From contig NC_053390.1 in NCBI RefSeq assembly GCF_905171765.1, positions 305,974,984-306,038,983 on the forward strand: DNA of 64,000 bases, in the 5' to 3' direction. Made by a program: the position numbers and the translations under genes. The stretch is from Bufo bufo. Its lineage: Eukaryota; Chordata; Amphibia; Anura; Bufonidae. Below the pieces are notes generated by a model. The model saw nothing but the letters and a program-made list of their open reading frames with translations, was not told the DNA's origin and made no database searches. Positions 46,239-57,186 of this stretch are shown one piece after another. Numbering within the stretch: position 1 is the stretch's first letter; each line of letters starts with the position of its first letter.

Positions 46239-46306
46239 ATAAAACTTGAGCATGCAGATATTGGTGGCTTCAAAGCAGACAGGGAGATAAACATGTCTAT
46301 GGAGAT
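46239..46306. repeat. Duplicated block X, copy 1 (right part)
   Basis: 68 bases from ATAAAACTTGAGC to GGAGAT, equal to 48498-48565. Confidence 0.85.
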
Positions 46307-48256
46307 TGCAAATGTGATCGCACACTACATCCAGCACTCTGCCCTGCCTCCATGCTGGATGAGACATTGGTGTACATTTTGGCCAAAGCGTAATAAGCCA
46401 CTCACCGCGTCAAGGTCGTCTCATTTGAGTGGTCCCTAACACTAGTTCCTACCTGTTTATGGGCCATGACAGCCACACAAAGTCCAGGGAATGCAGGTCA
46501 GCATGCAAGCCAAGCACACTCTGCTTTTAACCCCGTCCGGTGCCATTACAGCTTTCATCGGATCCAGGGATGCAAGTACCAACATGCATGCTGAGCCCAC
46601 CATATACTTCTCCTGGAGCCAAATGGCTACTGGTAGGTTCTATATAAGCAGACTCAGTTTTATACTGACTTTAAAACCAGCCTCCAGGACAGATTGACTG
46701 GTCAGGTGTGCATGACTCAAAGAAGATCGCCACGCCTCCAATATAAACTACAAAGAAAAAATGTGGGGGGTTGAGTCAGCACAACCCGTATGTAGGTGCA
46801 TATCACTATGGCGAAATACATATACAAACGGAAAATGCAAATGTGATCGCACACTACATCCAGCACTCTGCCCTGCCTCCATGCTGGATGAGACATTGGT
46901 GTACATTTTGGCCAAAGCGTAATAAGCCACTCACCGCGTCAAGGTCGTCTCATTTGAGTGGTCCCTAACACTAGTTCCTACCTGTTTATGGGCCATGACA
47001 GCCACACAAAGTCCAGGGAATGCAGGTCAGCATGCAAGCCAAGCACACTCTGCTTTTAACCCCGTCCGGTGCCATTACAGCTTTCATCGGATCCAGGGAT
47101 GCAAGTACCAACATGCATGCTGAGCCCACCATATACTTCTCCTGGAGCCAAATGGCTACTGGTAGGTTCTATATAAGCAGACTCAGTTTTATACTGACTT
47201 TAAAACCAGCCTCCAGGACAGATTGACTGGTCAGGTGTGCATGACTCAAAGGAGATCGCCACGCCTCCAATATAAACTACAAAGAAAAAATGTGGGGGGT
47301 TGAGTCAGCACAACCCGTATGTAGGTGCATATCACTATGGCGAAATACATATACAAACGGAAAATGCAAATGTGATCGCACACTACATCCAGCACTCTGC
47401 CCTGCCTCCATGCTGGATGAGATATTGGTGTACATTTTGGCCAAAGCGTAATAAGCCAATCACCGCGTCAAGGTCGTCTCATTTGAGTGGTCCCTAACAC
47501 TAGTTCCTACCTGTTTATGGGCCATGACAGCCACACAAAGTCCAGGGAATGCAGGTCAGCATGCAAGCCAAGCACACTCTGCTTTTAACCCCGTCCGGTG
47601 CCATTACAGCTTTCATCGGATCCAGGGATGCAAGTACCAACATGCATGCTGAGCCCACCATATACTTCTCCTGGAGCCAAATGGCTACTGGTAGGTTCTA
47701 TATAAGCAGACTCAGTTTTATACTGACTTTAAAACCAGCCTCCAGGACAGATTGACTGGTCAGGTGTGCATGACTCAAAGGAGATCGCCACGCCTCCAAT
47801 ATAAACTACAAAGAAAAAATGTGGGGGGTTGAGTCAGCACAACCCGTATGTAGGTGCATGTCACTATGGCGAAATACATATACAAACGGAAAATGCAAAT
47901 GTGATCGCACACTACATCCAGCACTCTGCCCTGCCTCCATGCTGGATGAGACATTGGTGTACATTTTGGCCAAAGCGTAATAAGCCACTCACCGCGTCAA
48001 GGTCGTCTCATTTGAGTGGTCCCTAACACTAGTTCCTACCTGTTTATGGGCCATGACAGCCACACAAAGTCCAGGGAATGCAGGTCAGCATGCAAGCCAA
48101 GCACACTCTGCTTTTAACCCCGTCCGGTGCCATTACAGCTTTCATCGGATCCAGGGATGCAAGTACCAACATGCATGCTGAGCCCACCATATACTTCTCC
48201 TGGAGCCAAATGGCTACTGGTAGGTTCTATATAAGCAGACTCAGTTTTATACTGAG
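46307..48256. repeat. 529-bp satellite, 3.7 units
   Basis: Units start at 46307, 46836, 47365 and 47894; the last is cut at 48256. Units differ at only a few bases. Each has a TATATAAG-like box and two short open stretches that repeat identically; these are not genes. Near-identity implies recent amplification or homogenisation. Confidence 0.92.
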
Positions 48257-48565
48257 AGCAACCCTCGTTTGCCTAATAACCATGACCTCACTATCGCAAT
48301 ACCCTGCAGGGCTGCGTACTGCACATAGATGACGTATGTTAAAGGAAGATGCATTCTTATATCTTGGTAAGAGCAGACTATCATAATAAACACATCAGAC
48401 TATCTTATTGGAAACAGCAGAGTTAATGCAGACATAGAGCATAGAGTATATACAGAGAACAAGGTTGAGCATGAGGTACAGGCAGTTGTGAAGACATATA
48501 AAACTTGAGCATGCAGATATTGGTGGCTTCAAAGCAGACAGGGAGATAAACATGTCTATGGAGAT
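48257..48565. repeat. Duplicated block X, copy 2 (Ngaro empty site)
   Basis: Carries GAAGACAT|ATAAAAC uninterrupted at 48497/48498, exactly the sequence split by the Ngaro element between 40895 and 46239. Confidence 0.88.
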
Positions 48566-49285
48566 GTAGGTATCCTTATCTGGATGAGCCGCTTGTGCTG
48601 GTATAGTAATATGGACTAAGGTCCGAGGTTTGGGGGCTCAGTAGCCTGGAGTGCGCTTGTGAGATGTAGGCTGCTGCCCTGTATTTTGGCGCCATGTTGG
48701 GAGATGTGGCGCGTGTCTTTAAGAAGAAGTTTGCCGGCGTGGGGGCGTGTCTGAGTCGAGTGGAGACAGCTGGCCTTCTGCCTCCTCATTCCGGTGATAG
48801 CCTACCAAGCAAGGTCTGCACTATGTTTGGGGGCGGAGCGCAGCGGCGCCGTATTCCAGGGAGAGAGCCGGAGGTAGGGGAAGTGACGTTGCGCCGGTGT
48901 TGCACATGCGCCAGAGTGCCTCTTCCCTTAACATACGTCATCTATGTACTTCGGCAAATGAATACCATTCAGATATATCATGGATATCCTCTAAAGTATA
49001 CGGACAATCTGTGTAGGTGCCCGTCACACCTAGCACATGACCGCCCGGGATTCTTCACCTGAATAGGATGACCACCCGCCAATTCAAGTCTTATATAATA
49101 TTCACATCACTATGTATACTGTTAATATTGCACTGTCACTAATTTATTACTTTGTTTTGTATAACTATTCCAGTGTTCTGAGGAAGGCTATATGCCGAAA
49201 AACATTTTGTGAACTGAAAAACAGCCTATGCAATAAAGTACTGCACTTAAAGCATACAAGTGGTTTTCAGGAGTTTTTCTCTATA
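48566..49285. repeat. Penelope-like or related repeat with hammerhead core
   Basis: Contains CCCTTAACATACGTCATCTA (about 48926-48945), the inverted counterpart of 40728-40748 and 48326-48346 in block X. Block X and this segment may therefore be arms of one inverted-repeat element. A canonical hammerhead core lies at 49178-49200. The segment ends in 'gcaataaagtactgcactt' with an AATAAA signal (49232). Confidence 0.5.
49178..49200 (+). ncRNA. Hammerhead-ribozyme-like core, canonical
   Basis: CTGAGGA (49178-49184), stem II GGC-TATAT-GCC (49186-49196), GAAA (49197-49200). All invariant core bases are present; stem II is only three pairs. AACATTTTGT follows. Helix I partners need folding. Confidence 0.55.
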
Positions 49286-52229
49286 TACGGTTTTTGGAAG
49301 GCAGATTTTGCTGGACTGTTTTTTTTTATATCATGTCCTATTTGAAGCCCAATTTTAGAAACTACACCCCTCAAGGTATTCAAAACTGATTTTACAAACT
49401 TTGTTACCCCTTTAGGTGTTCCACAAGAATTAATGGAAAATACAGATGAAATTTCAGAATTTCACTTTTTTGGCAGATTTTTCATTTTAATAATTTTTTT
49501 CCAGTTACAAAGCAAGGCTTAACAGCCAACGAAAACTCAATATTTATGGCCCTGTGTAACGGACCATTTCAGCAGACAAGGGGTTAAAATCCGTTTAGGC
49601 GATAAGCCCCTTTCTGAGAGACAGGCACAGCTACTGCAGGATACACCAAACTCCCGAACTGGATACAAAATAGCACTCCAAACTGGAACCTCACGAATAG
49701 CTGCTAGCAGACGAACAGGAATCAGCTTACACTCCTGGCAGTCAGTCTCTAACAGCATACAGCGGATCCCCCCAATAACGAGACAAGGCTCCGTGTTGAG
49801 GGTCAAGCAGTGGTCTGACTGTACTTCACGTACAGCCTCTTTTATTCATAAACCACAAACATAGTACTGCCCACAGGGGTTTGAAATACAACCAATCAGT
49901 AATTTACAACACATACAATGTAACTACAGCAACCAATCGTTCACACCCCCAGAGGACCAGAATGAAGACTGTGACATAGGACAGATACAACATATCCCCA
50001 CAATGCATCATGGTCTCGTCCTCTCTGTCCCGGAGACAACCTGAGGAGCAATCCAATTATCTCTGAGGACAAAGGGAGATCGCCAATACACATGTGAGGA
50101 CAACAGAACAGACATCACCATTTAAACACACAATGGGACAATGGCACAATAGAAACACACCCAGCATTTTCCTCCCAAGCTGACAAGTTACACTTATTAT
50201 AAATTGTTACAACTTTGTGAGTTTACATTGGCCATACATATAACTTACATCAATTTAAACAGTATAACTTTGGGACAAACCTATCCAAAATTCACTTGAA
50301 TAGGTTCAGGGGTTTAAAAGTTAGTATATGGCCCATAATCCAGGGGCAAGAGGCCAGCAGCCAGTCCTCTCCAAAACCCAGTGGCGAGGTTGGTTTCGCC
50401 ACACCCTGATTCTGTAGTTTACAGAAACACCCCATATGTGGTCGTAAACTGCTGTATGGGCACACGGCATTGTGCAGAAGGAAAGGAACGCCATATGGTT
50501 TTTGGGAAAGCAGATTTCACTGGGATAGTTTTAAGCTGCCATGTCCCATTTGAAGCCCCCCTGATGCACCCCTAGAGTAGAAACTCTAAAAAAGTGACCC
50601 CATTTTAGAAACTACACCCCTCAAGGTATTCAAAACTGATTTTACAAACTTTGTTAACCCTTTAGGTGTTCCACAACAATTAATGGAAAATAGAGATGAA
50701 ATTTCAGAATTTCAATTTCTGGCAGAATTGCCATTTAAATTATTTTTTTCCAGTTACAAAGCAAGGGTTAACAGCCAAACAAAACTCAATATTTATGGCC
50801 CTGATTCTGTAGTTTACAGAAACACCCCATATGTGGTGGTAAACTGCTGTACGAGCACACGGCAAGGCGCAGAGGGAAAGGAATGCCATACGGTTTTTGG
50901 AAGGGAAATTTTGCTGGACTGGTTTTTTGCACCATGTTCCATTTGAAGCCCTCCTGATGCACCCCTAGAGCAGAAACTCCAAAAAAGAGATCCCATTTTG
51001 GAAACTACGGGATTTGGTGGCAGATTTGTTGGTACTATTTTAGGGTACATATGATTTTTGGTTGCTCTATATTACACTTTTTGTGAGGCAAGGTAACAAG
51101 AAATAGCTGTTTTGGCACCGTTTTTATTTTTTGCTATTTACAACATTCATCTGACAGGTTAGATCATGTGGTATTTTTATAGAGCAGGTTGTCAGGGATG
51201 CGACAATACCAAATATGACAGTTTTACACAACAAAGCATTTAAAAAAATAAATGATTCTTTAGTGTCTCCACATTCTGAAAGCAATAGTTTTATTTATTT
51301 TTTGGGCTACTGTCTTGTGTTTGAAACCAAAAAAATGATGTTTTAGTGTCTCCATATTCCATATTCTATTTTTTGGGCGATTGTCTTAGGTATGGGCTAA
51401 TTTTATGCGGGATGAGGTGACGGTTAGATTGGTACTATTTTGGGGGGCATACGCCTTTTTGATCACTTGGTATTACACTTGGTGTTTATTTTTTTTATGG
51501 TATGTATCGGACAGGGTGGATCATGTGATATATTTATAGAGCCAGTCATTACGGACGTGGTGATACCTAAAATGGTTTTTTTTTTTCTTTTTTCTGTTTT
51601 TTATTAAAAAATAAGGGGAAAGGGGCGTTTTTTTTTTTTTTTTTTACTTTATTAATTTTAATACTTTATTAATTTTATTAAAAACATTTTTAAAACTTTT
51701 TTTATTTTACTTTATTTCTGATGTTCACTTTTGGGGGTCTGATCCCCTCTGCAATGCATTACAATACATCTGTATTGTAATGCATTGCCTGACACTTTTA
51801 TCATACACTAACAGGTTGCCTAGGAGACCCAGCCTGAGGCTGGATCTCCTCGGCTCCCGTAGAAGGCAGATCCCAATGCCGTGCAAAGCATTGAGCAGCC
51901 TCTGCACGGCATCGGGCTGCCTTCTGAGACATTGAGTCCCAGCCACAGCAGCGCTGGGACTCGATGCGCTCACTCAAACACAACCCCTTCTATGCCGCGG
52001 TCAGCAGCATAGAAGGGGTTAATCCGCAGCGATCGCCGATAAAGGGGGGTCACAGGACCCAACTCGGCATTGACCAAGGGTGCCTGCTGATTGATTCAGC
52101 AGGCACCCAGTTTCGATCACCGCCCGCCACGCGGCGGTGATCGGAAATACAAAGGGCGTGCAGGAACACCCTGTGTCCTTAAGTACCAGGACATCAGGGC
52201 GTACCTGTACGCCCTGTGTCCTTAAGAAG
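49286..52229. repeat. TTAA-type long repeat, right part, with ~400-bp tandem units
   Basis: Phrases 'gaaactacacccctcaaggtattc', 'ccagttacaaagcaagg' and 'cctgattctgtagtttacagaaacacc' recur, giving a unit of about 400 bases (50404-50803 full; partial copies on both sides). The 3' part (51010-52229) has T-rich spacers, a 'ggagacccagcctgaggctggatctcc' stem near 51821-51848 and a terminal inverted motif before TTAA. Open stretches here are non-genic. Confidence 0.65.
49555..50403 (-). repeat. Solo LTR, 849 bp, TSD CCCTG
   Basis: On the minus strand it starts TGTGGCGAAACC and ends GTTACA. CCCTG flanks both sides (49550-49554, 50404-50408). The sister repeat unit reads 'atttatggccctgattctg' without the LTR at about 50793-50812, confirming the target. 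AATAAA on the minus strand near 49840 marks a likely R/U5 border. Confidence 0.85.
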
Positions 52230-52337
52230 TTAATAAATAAAGTTAAAACATCTGGACTCAAATTAACCACTAACATGAAGTACGATGTGTCACAAGAAAA
52301 CAGTCTCATAATCATTCCAAAGTTATTACCACATTAA

Positions 52338-52663
52338 GGCCTCATGCACACGACTGTGCCATTTTTGCGGTCCGCAAACCGCGGATCCGCAAAAAATGGA
52401 AGGCACCCGTGTTGCCTTCCGCAATTTGCGGAAAAGAACAGGCGACAGCAATATAAATGCCAATTCTTGTCCGCAAAGCGCGGCCAAGAATAGGGCATGT
52501 TATACTTTTTTAGCGGGGCCGCGGAACGGAGCCACGGATGCGGACAGCACACGGAGTGCTGTCCGCATCTTTTGCGGCCCCATTGCAATGAATGGGTCCG
52601 CATCCGAGCCGCCAAAACGGTGGCTCGGATGCGGACACAAACAACGGTCGTGTGCATGAGGCC
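52338..52663. mobile_element. PIF/Harbinger-type MITE, 326 bp, TSD TAA
   Basis: TAA at 52335-52337 and 52664-52666. Ends GGCCTCATGCACACGACTG and, inverted, GGCCTCATGCACACGACCG. The termini closely resemble those of the 2040-bp element at 28964-31003. The interior is GC-rich with many short stems. Confidence 0.87.
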
Positions 52664-52666
52664 TAA

Positions 52667-53030
52667 GTAACACTTAATTTTGGGGTATATATGGTATACT
52701 GATTACTTTTTATTCCATTTTGTGGGAGGTAAGGTGGTCAAATTATAGCATTTCTATCAGTATTTTGTTATGGGCTTTACTGAGGAAATACTATGATAAT
52801 ATTATTCTGCGGGTTGATATAATTACGGTAATAAATTGATATAGTTTTTTTTATGTCTTTCAGATTTTTCATCATCAAATCACTTTTTTTTTATAAAAAA
52901 AAAATTTTTTTCTGTGCAACCATATTCTAAGACCCAAGTAATGACCAGAGCGCAAGTAATGACCAGAGCATAGCTCCTTAGCCCACGTCATCACAGTGTT
53001 ATAATAGTATGTACTAGCAGCAAGATACTA
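52667..53030. other. No recognisable feature
   Basis: AT-rich, with a T/A-rich tract at 52880-52910; a 'gaccagagc' phrase is repeated twice at 52938-52970. Confidence 0.4.
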
Positions 53031-53033
53031 TTA

Positions 53034-53335
53034 GGCTAGGGCTTCACGATAGGGCACAACTACACTGCAACATGTGTCGCGCAACATAGATGTCGCACCA
53101 ATGTCGCGCAACAATTTTTATAATGATAGTCTATGGTGTCGCACTGCGACATGTGACATGCTGCGACTGCGACACGTCAGTCGCAAAAAATCCATCTTGG
53201 ATGGATTTTTTGCTACTGTCTTGTCGCAGCATGTTGCATGTCGCAGTGCAACACCATAGACTATCATTATTAAAATTGTCGCGACATTGGTGCGAAAAAA
53301 TGTCACGCAACACATGTCGTCGTGTAGCCCTAGCC
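53034..53335. mobile_element. PIF/Harbinger-type MITE, 302 bp, TSD TTA
   Basis: TTA at 53031-53033 and 53336-53338. Ends GGCTAGGGCTTCACGAT and, inverted, GGCTAGGGCTACACGAC. The whole element is nearly palindromic; 'catgtcgc' and 'gcgacatg' phrases alternate. Short open frames on both strands mirror each other and are not genes. Confidence 0.85.
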
Positions 53336-53464
53336 TTACAGAGCTGTAGTTATCTATCACCAGGTTTATGCTGCCCTATCTGAGGGTAGGATAAAGTAGT
53401 GACCTATACGCTCATTATAGCAGCATTTCACCTACTGTTAAGCTATATGCAAATCTGCAGTTAA

Positions 53465-53902
53465 ATGGGTTGTGCAAGAATTGGTGGTGGGGGGGGGGGC
53501 ATTTGGCTAGACCTGTGAAGGGAAGCTTACTTACCTGCTTCCCATTGATGGCTCCGCTCCTTTCTCTTCCCGGCCTGCGATGCTCTGCTAGGCTCTCTTG
53601 CCGAAAACACCCGGCATGACATCACCTGCAGCCAATCACTGGCTGCAGTGGTGACCAGCTCCCCTTACTTCATCACAAATGGTTACATGACACAGGGCAA
53701 TCCAGTCTTCGCCAAAGCCAATGATTGGCTGCAGGCGATGTCAAACTGGAAGTTTACAACGAGGGAACCTAGGGGGGCATCGCAGGCCGGGAAGAGAAGG
53801 AGCAGGGAGCTAGCGACAAAAAGCAGGTAAGTAAGCTTCCCTTTACAAGGTTGTACAAGTAGGGGGATTTTCAAAAACTCCACCTATTCTTGTACAACCC
53901 CG
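53465..53902. mobile_element. TTAA-flanked MITE, 438 bp
   Basis: TTAA at 53461-53464 and 53903-53906. Ends ATGGGTTGTGCAAGAAT and, inverted, CGGGGTTGTACAAGAAT. A relative lies at 11830-12140. Inner stems pair 'caatcactggctgca' with 'ccaatgattggctgca'. No coding capacity. Confidence 0.8.
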
Positions 53903-54000
53903 TTAATTGCATCGACGGCAGGCCCAAGCCACTCTGTACACTCCTGTTTCATCTGTCAGCTGCACACCTTCATCCGGGCTACAGATCATCAACTCATTCA

Positions 54001-55152
54001 CATTTATTCCCTTAAGGACTGACTTAAGGACCAGCACCGGGCTGATCGGGCGGATGCAGGAGCTGCGCCCGCCTGATTAGCGGCACGGACCCAGCAGTCA
54101 CTGACAGCCGGGCCCTGCTGCATATGCCGGCATAAAAGCCGGCATAAAAGCTGACAGCCAATGCATTACAATACAGGTTGTATTATAATGCATTGCAGAG
54201 GGAATACGACCCCAGAAGTTGAAACCCCAGAGTGGGACAAAAATAAAAAGTTTTAAAAAAGTTTAAAAAAAAATGTTTTTCATAATAAAAAAACGAAGGT
54301 TTCAAGTAAAAAAAAAATGTCCCCAAAATAAAACCTATAAAATTGTATAAAAAAAAAGAAAGAAAAACAGACATATTGGGTATTGCCGCTTCCGGAATGA
54401 CTAGCTCTTCAAAAATATCACATGATCCACCCCCTCACCTGAACGCTGTAGCAAAAATAAAATAAAAACTGTGCTAAAACAATCATTTTTTTTATCACTT
54501 TACATCACAAAAAGTGCAACACCAAGCGATCAAAAATGCGTATGCCCCCCAAAATAGTACCACTCAAACAGTAACCTCATCCCGCAAAAAATGAGCCCCT
54601 ACATAAAACAATCGGGCAAAAAATTAAAAAACTTTTGGCTCTCAGAATATGGAGACACTAAAACATGATTTTTTTTGTTTAAAAAATACTTTTATTGTGT
54701 AAAACTTAAATAAAAAAGTATACATATTAGGTATTGTCGCGTCTGTAAGAACCTGCTGCATAAAAATATCACATGAACTAACCCCCCAGGTGAACACCAT
54801 AAAAAATATAAAAAAGTGTAAAAAAAGCTATTTTTTTGTTACCTTACATCACAAAAAGTGTAATACCAAGCGATCAAAAAGTCATATGCACCCTAAAATA
54901 GTAACAATCAAACCGTCATCTCATCACAAAAAAAGGAGCCCCTACATAAGACAATAGCCCAAAAAAAATAAAAAATTTCAAAAATGCTTTATTATGTAAA
55001 AGGGAAACAAACAAACAAAGAAAGTTGTCATATTTGGTATTGTCGCATCCGTAACAACCTGCTCTATAAAAATACCACATGATCTCACCTGTCAGATGAA
55101 CACTGTAAATAACAAAAATAAAAACGGTGCCAAAACAGCAATTTTTTTGCTA
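54001..55152. repeat. TTAA-type long repeat (inverted relative of 36035/49286 family)
   Basis: Starts near 'cccttaaggactgac' and continues with A/T-rich modules ('ttaccttacatcacaaaaagtg', 'agcgatcaaaaa', 'cctataaaa') repeated with a spacing near 360 bases. Its likely other end is 58741-59467, in the same orientation, so a solo LTR and two other elements seem to have been inserted. Confidence 0.55.
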
Positions 55153-55157
55153 CCTTG

Positions 55158-55938
55158 TGTTTCGGATCAGCGGGTGTGAACCCACTGTGCCACTGACTGG
55201 CTATACTCTGGAGGGACATGTCTAAGAAACTACCTGGTTTTCACTAGAGCCTCAGATAGTGAGGATAGACTTGAGCCGTTAGGGTAGTTGCGAGGGGCTA
55301 TTTCAGAGCAATCTCCGAGTCAGTGGCAGCTGGTCCAGGTGGACCAGGAGATACCTGGGTAGGTACCAGAGGTACACGCGTAGTCAGGAAGGTGGGGTCG
55401 TTACCAGGAGCAACAGTGCACTACCGAAGGATGAGGCAGAGGCGTAGTCCGACAGACAAAAGGTCAGGGCAGGTTGCACAGGTCAGGTCAGGCAATCCGG
55501 GTCGTCAACAGGAGAGTCAAGGCAAGATGGGTAGCAGAATCCAGGAATACAAGTCAGGAACACAAGTGGTTATCAGCAACTTAACAGGACACAAGGACCT
55601 TGACATTTAGGCATCTGGGAAGAGGGCTGAGCCACTTAAATACCTACAGGAAAGCCAGGGTTGGTCAGCGAGGTCACCTGACCTAACCCACACAGCCCAG
55701 GGAGGGATACGCTCCGCCCTTAGAGCAGTGTAACACAAAACCAGCCGACCTCATGCTGTGTCCAAGGCTGAGTGAAAGCTGTAGAGCGGAATCCTCAAAA
55801 GCAATACCACCTACAGAAACAGAGCCCAGGACCGCAGCGGTGAAATGGGAAGCACCAACCACAGGTCATCACTGAGCGCATCGCCTGGGACTGCGGCCAT
55901 AAGCAGGGGAACAGCAGCGTACAGCAGCCTCTGTTACA
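55158..55938 (-). repeat. Solo LTR, 781 bp, near-matching TSD
   Basis: On the minus strand it starts TGTAACAGAGGC and ends CCGAAACA. Flanks CCTTG (55153-55157) and ACTTG (55939-55943) match at 4 of 5. A TATTTAAG box lies on the minus strand near 55640. The surrounding repeat resumes directly after it. Confidence 0.7.
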
Positions 55939-56039
55939 ACTTGCCTAACAAAAAGTGTAATATAGAGCAACCAAAAATCATATGTAGCATACAAAATAAG
56001 GATATAAAAAATAATAATAGTGTCCAAACTAAATGAAGT

Positions 56040-57186
56040 AATTACTAAGAAAAAAACAGACCCCGAAAAACATAAGACCTACAAATAAAGGTCACCCAAG
56101 GGGCAAACCGAGTGCCCAATTAATTAAACTAGGTACAGTATATATCAAATATCACTGAATACCAAAAAATGTTACTAAAACAAAACATGAAGTAAGGGAC
56201 AATGGCCAAGATGCAAAGAGGTAGAGGATGGGGGGGGGGTTTGGGTCTTATTCTCTCCCTACACCGACCCTACTGTAGCCTCAGCCCGGAGACAACTCCT
56301 AATGGTGGAATTTCACCGTCCTTATGCTTAGGCCTGATGAGCCCTAAGCGTCCTTACCACGTGGGACCTAAAACACATATTTCCCCAACGCATTTCCCCC
56401 ATTTTGGGTTCTTCAGGGGGCTGGTACAGATTAGATGAGTGGTCAAAACAGGAGAAAAAAAATATGAAAAAAATATATAGTACTTATGATAGACAGTCGG
56501 TCAGGCGCATACTCAGGGACATCACATGTTATCCAACTGGATAGTAAAACCTTAAATATAGGAAAGAATGCAGGTTACTTACGTGTGGGAGGGCCCCATG
56601 ACGTGTATCGTCTGTCTTGCGAAGGATGGTGCAGGAGCGGGTATTAGTGTTTGGCTGGCTTTAAATATATCGCCTTGGCGCGCAAAATTTGCGCCAGGGG
56701 ACTAGCTTCCGGTCAGTTGAACGCTACTACCGCCCATCTCCGGTGTGTGGAGTGCATACAGCACTTCAACGCAGTATCCATTGTGCGTTCCATGTGACTC
56801 CGACCAATGGAACGCACCACTTCCGGTAAATGGAATGCAGTGGTCGCTTCCGGGGATATCAGGTCACATGCTCGCCTCCAGTCGCAACCCGGAGCGCATC
56901 AGTGAAGCGCCGCCTCCTCCCCTCCATCGCTGATCGACCAACCGTGCGCATGATAACAGCGGGGGATGGAGGAGAGATGGAGGGAAGAGGGGTGCAAAAA
57001 ATAAATAAATGTGGTACATAATAGAAGGCACTGTTACATATGCCAAATTATATTGATGACCACCAGTTATTACAATAAAATACAGAGACAACCCCAGAGG
57101 GAAATGATATATAAAAAATTAATTAAGCACCATAGCCAGACAACATATATAGCTCCTGGCACCAGAACAGAAGATATATATGTAAC
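56040..57186. repeat. Penelope-like or related remnant with hammerhead core
   Basis: Contains a canonical minus-strand hammerhead core at 56393-56416. A G-run (56229-56238) and two 'tggaatgcag/tggaacgcac' phrases are present. No RT seen, and the ends are unclear. The remainder up to 57186 holds no supported gene. Confidence 0.4.
56393..56416 (-). ncRNA. Hammerhead-ribozyme-like core, canonical
   Basis: The minus strand reads CTGAAGA (56416-56410), stem II CCC-loop-GGG (about 56408-56397), GAAA (56396-56393), then TGCGTTG. This shares the GAAATGCGTT ending with 16153-16178. Confidence 0.55.

Noticed and set aside
46307..48256. Repeated 60-68-codon genes with TATA boxes
   Set aside because: They repeat identically with the 529-bp satellite period and have no recognisable domain.
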